Part shown: positions 58,656 to 64,000 of the stretch, one piece after another | Layout: every line of letters starts with the position of its first letter | Numbering within the stretch: position 1 is the first letter of the stretch | DNA from: Streptomyces asoensis | GTDB taxonomy: Bacteria > Actinomycetota > Actinomycetes > Streptomycetales > Streptomycetaceae | Direction: 5' to 3' | DNA: 64,000 bases | Assembly: GCF_016860545.1 (NCBI RefSeq) | Contig: NZ_BNEB01000001.1 | Span: 186,001-250,000, forward strand | Made by a program: the position numbers and the translations under genes | The notes under the pieces: model-generated | Told to the model about the DNA's origin: nothing | The model's database searches: none | The model's input: the letters and a program-made list of their open reading frames with translations, nothing else

Positions 58656-59525
58656 ATGTCCATGGGTGAATCGACTGTGACGCCACTGGAAGGCCGTGAG
58701 CAGGCCCTTCCGCAGCCCGTCACGGCCGCACCCCGACAGCGCCGGTTCGGCCGGCTGCGCGCCCCCCGGCGCCCCCGTCTCTGGTTCGAGATCCTTCTCA
58801 TCGCGGTGAGTTACTGGACGTACTCGCTGGTGCGCAACGCGGTCCCCGAACAGCGGGCCGAGGCGCTGCGCAACACGGACTGGATCTGGCGCGCCGAGCA
58901 CAGCCTGGGACTCGCGGTGGAGAAGTCCGTCAACCACGCGGTCAACTCGGTGACCTGGCTGATCGTCGGGATGAACTACTACTACGCCACCCTGCACTTC
59001 GTCGTCACGCTGACCGTGCTGGTCTGGCTGTACCGCCGTCATCCGGGCCGGTACGCGGCGACGCGGCTGGTGCTCTTCGCGACCACGGCCGTCGCCCTGG
59101 TCGGCTACTACCTGTATCCGCTCGCGCCGCCGAGGCTGATGCCGGGCGGCGGCTTCGTCGACACGGTGATGGTCCACCAGACGTGGGGCTCGATGGCGTC
59201 CGGCGACCTCAAGCACATGTCGAACCAGTACGCGGCGATGCCGTCCATGCACATCGGCTGGTCCCTGTGGTGCGGCCTGACCGTCTTCGCGCTGGCCCGG
59301 CTGCCCTGGGTGCGGATCCTGGGCCTGCTCTACCCGGCGGCGACCCTGGTGGTCATCGTCGCGACGGCCAACCACTTCTGGCTCGACGCCGTCGGCGGCC
59401 TCCTGTGCCTCGCCTTCGGTTTCGCCGTCGCCCGCCTCTGGTACGGCGCCCTCCCCTACGCCCTGCCGAGACGGATCCCCGCGAAGAAGCCCCACGGCGC
59501 CCCGGCGCGCCCCGCGAAGTCCTGA
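58656..59525 (+). CDS. PAP2/AUR1-type membrane phosphatase
   Basis: Membrane protein of 289 residues of the PAP2_3 (AUR1/inositol-phosphotransferase-like) group. About five to six hydrophobic helices are seen. The phosphatase signature is visible as LYPLAPPRLMP, MPSMHIGWSLW (C2, catalytic His) and ANHFWLDAVGG (C3, His-x5-Asp). It may act on lipid phosphates or transfer head groups. Substrate unknown. ATG 58662 in frame is an equal start choice. It follows the malR terminator. Confidence 0.88.
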   Translation: MSMGESTVTPLEGREQALPQPVTAAPRQRRFGRLRAPRRPRLWFEILLIAVSYWTYSLVRNAVPEQRAEALRNTDWIWRAEHSLGLAVEKSVNHAVNSVTWLIVGMNYYYATLHFVVTLTVLVWLYRRHPGRYAATRLVLFATTAVALVGYYLYPLAPPRLMPGGGFVDTVMVHQTWGSMASGDLKHMSNQYAAMPSMHIGWSLWCGLTVFALARLPWVRILGLLYPAATLVVIVATANHFWLDAVGGLLCLAFGFAVARLWYGALPYALPRRIPAKKPHGAPARPAKS

Positions 59526-59556
59526 CGGACCCGCGGGGCCGGGGGGCCGGGAGTGT

Positions 59557-61131
59557 TCAGGGCCGACCGTGGTGGGTCACGTGGCCGCCGGTCACGGTGA
59601 GCCGCACCGGCGCCTCGGCCAGTTCGTCCGGCGGGGCGTCGACCGGGTCGAGACCCAGGACGGTGAGGTCGGCACGGTGACCGACGGCGATCCGTCCCGC
59701 CGACCCGTCCTCCCCCGCGGCGCGGGCCGCGTGCGTGGTGCAGCCCTCCAGTGCCTCCAGCCCGGTCAGACCGGCGCGGCCCGAAGCCGCGCCCCGGGGC
59801 GTGCGGGCGTCGGCCAGCACGGCCCGTACGTCGTAGTGCGCGATGGGCCAGTCCGAGCCCAGGGCCACCGTCGCGCCGGCGTCGCGCAGGTCCCGCAGCC
59901 GCCAGGCCCGCCCGGCGCGGGCCCCGCCGAGCCGCCGCGACCACTCGTCGGTGCCGTCGGCCCGGGTGTACGCCGTGTGCGGCGGCTGCATCGACGCGGC
60001 CACGCCCAGCTCGGCGAACCGGGGCAGCAGGGCGTCGGGCACGGTCTCGATGTGCTCGACCCGGTGCCGTCCTCGTCCGCCCGCCCCGAGCCCCGCGACC
60101 ACGTCCAGCACATGCCGTACGGCGGCGTCACCGATGGCGTGGGTGGCGGTCCGCACGCCGGCCGCGTGCAGCCGGCGCACGGCCGCCGCGTAGGCGCGGG
60201 GGTCCGGCCAGAACGCGGCCGTCCCCTGCCCGTGGCAGTCCGCGTGCTCCAGCCAGGCGGTGCCTCCCTCGACGGTCCCGTCCATGAAGAACTTGACCCC
60301 GTCGACCACCCAGTGCCGCCCGCCGCGGCCCTGTCCGGCGATCAGTTCCGCGAGGTCCGCCTCGCCGGCCCCCGGCATGCACCAGGGGGCGAACCGCAGC
60401 CGCACCGGCAGGACGGTCTCCCGGGCGACCGCCCCGACCAGTTCCGCGTCGCCCGCGTCCATGACGTGCGCCCCGGTCAGTCCGGTGGCGGCCATCGCCG
60501 TGAGCAGCCCGACCAGCCGCTCGCGGCGGGCGGCGTAGGAGGGGCGGGGCGCGACCCGTGCCACCAGGTCCATGGCGGCGTGCTCGACCAGGTGTCCGGT
60601 GGGCCGTCCGTCCGCGTCGCAGACCACCTGCGACCGCTGGGTGAAGGCCCGCGCCCCGGTCACCCCGGCCGCGGCGAGCGCGGCGCCGTCGGCCAGCGCG
60701 GAGTGACCGTCGTACAGCCGCAGGAAGGCCGGGGTGTTACCCAGCACGTCCTCCACCAGCGCCCGGTCCACGGGCCGGCCACCGAACACGTTGTGGTCGA
60801 GCCCGTACCCGAGCACCCACCCGTCGGTCCGCTCGGCCCCGGCGAGTGCCGAGCGCAGCCCGGCAATCTCCGTCACGCCCGACAGATCGACGCCGGTCGC
60901 CATGTCCAGCCCCCACACGGGGTGGCTGTGGGCGTCCACCAGTCCGGGCACGAGGTGCGCGCCCGCGAGGGGGATCACCTCGGTGCCCGGCCCGCGCCAG
61001 TCGCGTACGTCGCTCTCGTCGCCGACCGCCGTGATCACCCCGTCGCGCACGGCGACGGCGGTGGCGTACGGCCGGGCGGGGTCGAGGGTACGGACCTTCG
61101 CACCGGCGAGGATCAGATCGGGGGCGGTCAT
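59557..61131 (-). CDS. YtcJ-like metal-dependent amidohydrolase
   Basis: Amidohydrolase-superfamily enzyme of 524 residues. Metal-ligand motifs are VDAHSHPVWG, THAIGDAAV, RVEHIE and LGSDWPIAHYD, all YtcJ-like. The N-terminal composite beta domain (DLILAGAKVRTLDPARP) is normal for the family. Its ATG overlaps the TGA of the permease gene as ATGA, so the two are translationally coupled. It probably hydrolyses an N-acyl or cyclic amide imported by that permease, but the substrate is unknown. Confidence 0.88.
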   Translation of the reverse strand: MTAPDLILAGAKVRTLDPARPYATAVAVRDGVITAVGDESDVRDWRGPGTEVIPLAGAHLVPGLVDAHSHPVWGLDMATGVDLSGVTEIAGLRSALAGAERTDGWVLGYGLDHNVFGGRPVDRALVEDVLGNTPAFLRLYDGHSALADGAALAAAGVTGARAFTQRSQVVCDADGRPTGHLVEHAAMDLVARVAPRPSYAARRERLVGLLTAMAATGLTGAHVMDAGDAELVGAVARETVLPVRLRFAPWCMPGAGEADLAELIAGQGRGGRHWVVDGVKFFMDGTVEGGTAWLEHADCHGQGTAAFWPDPRAYAAAVRRLHAAGVRTATHAIGDAAVRHVLDVVAGLGAGGRGRHRVEHIETVPDALLPRFAELGVAASMQPPHTAYTRADGTDEWSRRLGGARAGRAWRLRDLRDAGATVALGSDWPIAHYDVRAVLADARTPRGAASGRAGLTGLEALEGCTTHAARAAGEDGSAGRIAVGHRADLTVLGLDPVDAPPDELAEAPVRLTVTGGHVTHHGRP

Positions 61132-62702
61132 GACTCGGTGAACTCCTTCGCGGCGGGGGTGGGTCCGGCGGCCGGCCCGGTGGACGTTGCGGCGGTCGGG
61201 GCGTCCACGCGGGACGGATCGACGGGTCGGTCGGGGTCGACGGGTCGGTCGGGGTCGGCCGGCTCGGCGGCGAAGTTCGCGTAGAGCAGCGGGCGTTCGC
61301 GGCGCAGCCACCACGCGAGGACGAGACCCACGACGAACACGGCGGGCGCGAGGGCGATCAGGACGGCGTTCACGGTGCTGGACGCCCCGGTGAACAGGTC
61401 GATGTGGGTGACGACGAGCCCTATCGCGGTGGCGAGCAGGACCGCCGCGAGGACCGGCGCGGCGATCGTGCGCAGCGCGCCCTCCTGGTGCCGCACCCGC
61501 CGGAAGTAGCAGGGCACGGCGATCGCGGCGATCAGCTGGAGCACGAACAGGCCGATCATGCCCGGGGTGTTGACCCACAGCAGCAGCTGTCCGTACGGGT
61601 CGGCGCCCGCCGCCCAGAACGCGAGCACGACCGCGGCGCCGAGCACGGTCTGGGCGATGCCCGCCGCGTACGGGGAGCGGTGCCGGGGGTGGATGCGGCC
61701 CAGCGCGGCGGGCAGGACGCCCTCCTCGGCGAGGGCGAGGGAGTACCGGTTGATGGCGTTGTGGAAGGCGAGGAGGGAGGCGAGGACGCTGGTGACGATG
61801 AAGACGTGCATCAGGTCGGCCGCCCAGCCGCCGACATAGGTGGTGATGGCGGAGAAGAAGAGCCCGCCGGGGTCCTTGGCGGCGGCCGCGATCACCCCCG
61901 CGTCGCCGAAGGCCTGGACGACGATCCACACGATGAAGGCGTAGAAGAGCCCGAGGAACGCGACGGCCGCGTAGGTGGCCCGCGGTACGGTCCGCTCGGG
62001 GTCGCGCGCCTCGCGCCGGTAGATGACGGTCGACTCGAATCCGGTGAAGGCGGCGAAGGCGAAGGCCAGGACGACGGCCGTGCCGGACACGAACACGTGG
62101 CCGGGGGCGAACGACTCCCCCGACAGGCCGTGCGCGCCGCCCTTGAGCAGCACTCCTCCCGCGAGCAGGACCAGGATGCCGGTCTCCGCGACGAGCAGGA
62201 CGCCGAGCACCTTGGCGCCGAACTCGATGGAGCGGTAGCCGCCGTAGCCGATGAGCAGCAGGCCCGCGAGGGCGAGCGGCAGCCAGGGGACGTCGACGCC
62301 GAAGAGGGCCCGCAGGGTGTCGTGGCCGGCCGAGCCGAGGAGGCCGTAGACGCCGATCTCCATGCCGTTGTAGCCGATCAGCGCGAGCAGCGCGGCGCCG
62401 ATGCCGACGGGGCGGCCCAGGCCGCGGGTGATGTACGCGTAGAACGCTCCGCCGCTTCGCACGTGGCGGCTCATGGTGGTGAAGCCCACGGCGAAGACGG
62501 TGAGCGTGATGCCGGCGATGAGGTAGCCGGCCGGGGCGCCGATGCCGCCGAGCAGGATCGCGAGGGGGGCGACGCCCGCCATGACGGTGAGCGGGGCGGC
62601 GGCGGAGACGACGAAGAAGGCGATGTCGGCGGTACCGAGGGAACCGGGGCGGAGGGTCGCCGCGGGGGGCGGCGTTCTCCGCTCGTGGGCGGTGTCGGAC
62701 AT
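61128..62702 (-). CDS. APC-family amino acid permease
   Basis: Amino acid/polyamine permease of 524 residues with about 12 membrane helices. The family start is TADIAFFVVSAAAPLTVMAG, followed by GAFYAYITRGLGRPVG and FTGFESTVIYRREARDPERT. A Pro/Asp-rich C-terminal tail (DPDRPVDPDRPVDP) is cytosolic. GAAGGG precedes ATG 62702. First gene of a two-gene operon with the amidohydrolase, and divergent from a TetR gene that may control it. The 189-bp gap has an AT-rich patch at about 62802-62834 where the promoters probably lie. Confidence 0.92.
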   Translation of the reverse strand: MSDTAHERRTPPPAATLRPGSLGTADIAFFVVSAAAPLTVMAGVAPLAILLGGIGAPAGYLIAGITLTVFAVGFTTMSRHVRSGGAFYAYITRGLGRPVGIGAALLALIGYNGMEIGVYGLLGSAGHDTLRALFGVDVPWLPLALAGLLLIGYGGYRSIEFGAKVLGVLLVAETGILVLLAGGVLLKGGAHGLSGESFAPGHVFVSGTAVVLAFAFAAFTGFESTVIYRREARDPERTVPRATYAAVAFLGLFYAFIVWIVVQAFGDAGVIAAAAKDPGGLFFSAITTYVGGWAADLMHVFIVTSVLASLLAFHNAINRYSLALAEEGVLPAALGRIHPRHRSPYAAGIAQTVLGAAVVLAFWAAGADPYGQLLLWVNTPGMIGLFVLQLIAAIAVPCYFRRVRHQEGALRTIAAPVLAAVLLATAIGLVVTHIDLFTGASSTVNAVLIALAPAVFVVGLVLAWWLRRERPLLYANFAAEPADPDRPVDPDRPVDPSRVDAPTAATSTGPAAGPTPAAKEFTES

Positions 62703-62891
62703 GGGGAAGCCCTTCGAGCGCGTCGGGACGGGAGGGTTCCGGGCGTGCGGGATGACCGGCGTTGCCGGGGCGGGCCCATGGCGGGGGCGCCTGGCGGACC
62801 CGTAAATCTAAAGGCTTTCGGTTTTGGCAATGTAGCCTCCTCCTGGGCATCCGGGAAGCCCTCATCGCACCTTCGGGGGGAGAACACCTTC

Positions 62892-63506
62892 ATGGGACGG
62901 CCGCGCACACCGCTTCTGGACCGCGAGCGCATCACCGAGACCGCCCTGCAACTCGTCGACGAGCAGGGCGACTTCAGCGTCCCGCAGATCGCGAAGCGGC
63001 TCGGGGCGCAGACCGGCTCGGTGTACCACCACGTGGACGGCCGGGACGGCATAGTGGAGCTGCTGCGGGAGCGGGTCGCGTCCGCGATCGACCCGAGCAC
63101 CCTGGACGCCGCTCCCTGGGACGCGGCCCTGGAGGCCTGGGCGCGCTCCTACCGGGCCGCGTTCGCCGCGCACCCCAGGGCGATCCCGCTCCTGATGACC
63201 TCACCCGTGCGCGCGCCCCGCGTCCTGGAGCAGTACGAGCGGGCGGTGACGCTCCTGCTGGACGCGGGGTTCGCGCCGCGTTCGGTGATGCCGCTGATCG
63301 TCGCCCTGGAGAACCTGGTGCTGGGTTCGGCCCTGGATCTGGCGGCCCCCGAGACGATGTGGGAGCTGACGGCGGACACGGCCACCCCCCGGCTGGCCGA
63401 GGCGCTGACGGCGGTCGGCCCCGACCGCGCCGACCGGGCGTTCGAGGTGGGCCTGACGGGCCTGATGAACCACGCGCGGGCCCTGCGGACGGCGGACACC
63501 GCCTAG
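62892..63506 (+). CDS. TetR-family regulator divergent from the permease operon
   Basis: Regulator of 204 residues. The N-terminal helix-turn-helix is seen (RERITETALQLVDEQGDFSV, IAKRLGAQTGSVYHHV). The C-terminal domain resembles the TetR_C group (LEAWARSYRAAFAAHPRAIP, NLVLGSALDLAAPE). The frame is open 1.5 kb upstream antisense to the permease gene, which is a shadow; ATG 62892 begins the real protein. It is likely to repress the divergent permease-amidohydrolase operon and itself. Ligand unknown. Confidence 0.9.
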   Translation: MGRPRTPLLDRERITETALQLVDEQGDFSVPQIAKRLGAQTGSVYHHVDGRDGIVELLRERVASAIDPSTLDAAPWDAALEAWARSYRAAFAAHPRAIPLLMTSPVRAPRVLEQYERAVTLLLDAGFAPRSVMPLIVALENLVLGSALDLAAPETMWELTADTATPRLAEALTAVGPDRADRAFEVGLTGLMNHARALRTADTA

Positions 63507-63528
63507 CCGGACCCGGCGGGCCCCGGCG

Positions 63529-63576
63529 GGACACGCCCCCGGCCGGACACGCCCCCGGCCGGACACGCCGGGCCGG
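63529..63576. repeat. 16-bp tandem repeat
   Basis: GGACACGCCCCCGGCC occurs at 63529-63544 and 63545-63560, with a third partial copy to 63576, between convergent genes. The units contain GGCCGG and may fold, so they could aid termination. Confidence 0.7.
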
Positions 63577-63616
63577 AGCCGTTACCCGAGGCCGTCACCC
63601 GAAGCCACTGCCGTTG

Positions 63617-64000
63617 TCAGCTCGCCCGCGCGGCCTGCTTCAGCGCGTCGACGAAGGCGTCCAGCGCGGGCTGGGCGGGCGCCGTCGCGCGGGTCACCGC
63701 CTGGATGACCCGTACCGGCACCGGATCGCGCACCTCCCGCACGACGACCCCCGGGTGCCGGCTGCCGAGCCCCAGCCGGGGCACCAGGCTCACGCCCAGC
63801 CCGGCGGCCACGAAGCCCTGGGCGGTCATGTAGTCCTCGCTCTGCACCGCGAACCCCGGCCGGAACCCGGCCGCCGCGCACGCGTCGAGCTGGGCGTCCA
63901 GACAGGGCCCCGGCCACTCGCTGCCCACGAAGGGCTCCTCGGCCAGCTCGGCCAGCCGCACGCTCCGCCGCCCGGCGAGCCGGTGCCCGCGCGGCAGGAC
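63617..64000 (-). CDS. LysR-family regulator, C-terminal part
   Basis: Only the last 127 codons are in the window; the helix-turn-helix end lies beyond the right edge. The visible part is the LysR substrate-binding domain: LPRGHRLAGRRSVRLAELAE, FVGSEWPG, AAGLGVSLVPRLGL and a final ALDAFVDALKQAA. The reading frame is open to base 64000. The stop is at 63617-63619. Target and ligand unknown. Confidence 0.85.
   Translation of the reverse strand, partial: VLPRGHRLAGRRSVRLAELAEEPFVGSEWPGPCLDAQLDACAAAGFRPGFAVQSEDYMTAQGFVAAGLGVSLVPRLGLGSRHPGVVVREVRDPVPVRVIQAVTRATAPAQPALDAFVDALKQAARAS

Noticed and set aside
61404..62891. Upstream extension of the TetR frame across the permease gene
   Set aside because: Acidic/Gly low-complexity shadow. 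ATG 62892 gives a normal TetR N-terminus.
63529..63576. 16-bp tandem repeat as an attachment site
   Set aside because: No integrase, tRNA or element boundary nearby; a local duplication is the simpler reading.

Overview
This window is high-GC actinobacterial chromosome, almost certainly Streptomyces. The evidence is strong G/C bias at third codon positions, frequent GTG starts, GGAGG-type ribosome sites, and a gene order I recognise from the S. coelicolor core chromosome (pepA-lpd-sucB-aceE, lipB-lipA, glnA, glnII, pulA, malEFG-malR). The species cannot be named from sequence alone. I see no tRNA, rRNA, insertion sequence, prophage or CRISPR array.

Layout: (1) 1-8.6 kb holds the 3' end of a leucyl aminopeptidase gene and the pyruvate/2-oxo-acid dehydrogenase genes lpd (E3), sucB (E2) and aceE (E1), with a GntR regulator just before aceE. 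(2) 8.6-18 kb has a WYL regulator, small conserved proteins, a secreted PGRP-type amidase divergent from a MarP-like membrane serine protease, a GNAT enzyme, an SDR protein, an FAD oxidoreductase and a TPR regulator, separated by an array of four hairpin repeats. (3) 18-24 kb carries lipB-lipA, which make the lipoyl cofactor needed by sucB, then small membrane proteins and glnA (GSI) with GlnR boxes. (4) 24-32 kb has htpX-pspAB, DUF2252, winged-helix, ArsC-like and DPBB proteins, then glnII (GSII). (5) 32-43.6 kb has a winged-helix regulator preceded by a 40-codon ORF, an SDR protein, a histidine kinase/response regulator pair, a DUF1996 secreted protein, a lipoprotein, a sigma-like membrane protein, a TetR regulator, a tautomerase and a receiver-SpoIIE phosphatase. 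(6) 43.7-58.5 kb is the starch/maltose region: a giant two-catalytic-domain pullulanase, an alpha-amylase, an AraC regulator, an alpha-glucosidase, the MalEFG ABC importer and the repressor MalR. (7) 58.6-64 kb has a PAP2 phosphatase, an amidohydrolase/APC-permease operon divergent from a TetR gene, and a truncated LysR gene.

The clearest functional links are: lipoyl supply to the oxo-acid dehydrogenases; two unrelated glutamine synthetases, both with GlnR-like sites; and a starch pathway in which secreted enzymes make maltodextrins, MalEFG imports them, the glucosidase cleaves them, and MalR probably represses through repeated CTTGCA/TGCAAG half-sites found before malE, malR, the amylase gene and pulA.

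I found no obviously new multi-gene system. The best leads are a membrane protein with a degenerate sigma-factor-like N-terminus, a cysteine-containing micro-ORF before a winged-helix gene, a perfect 17-bp palindrome on the aceE promoter, a 13-bp inverted repeat before the SpoIIE-type phosphatase gene, and the hairpin-repeat array near 16.2 kb.
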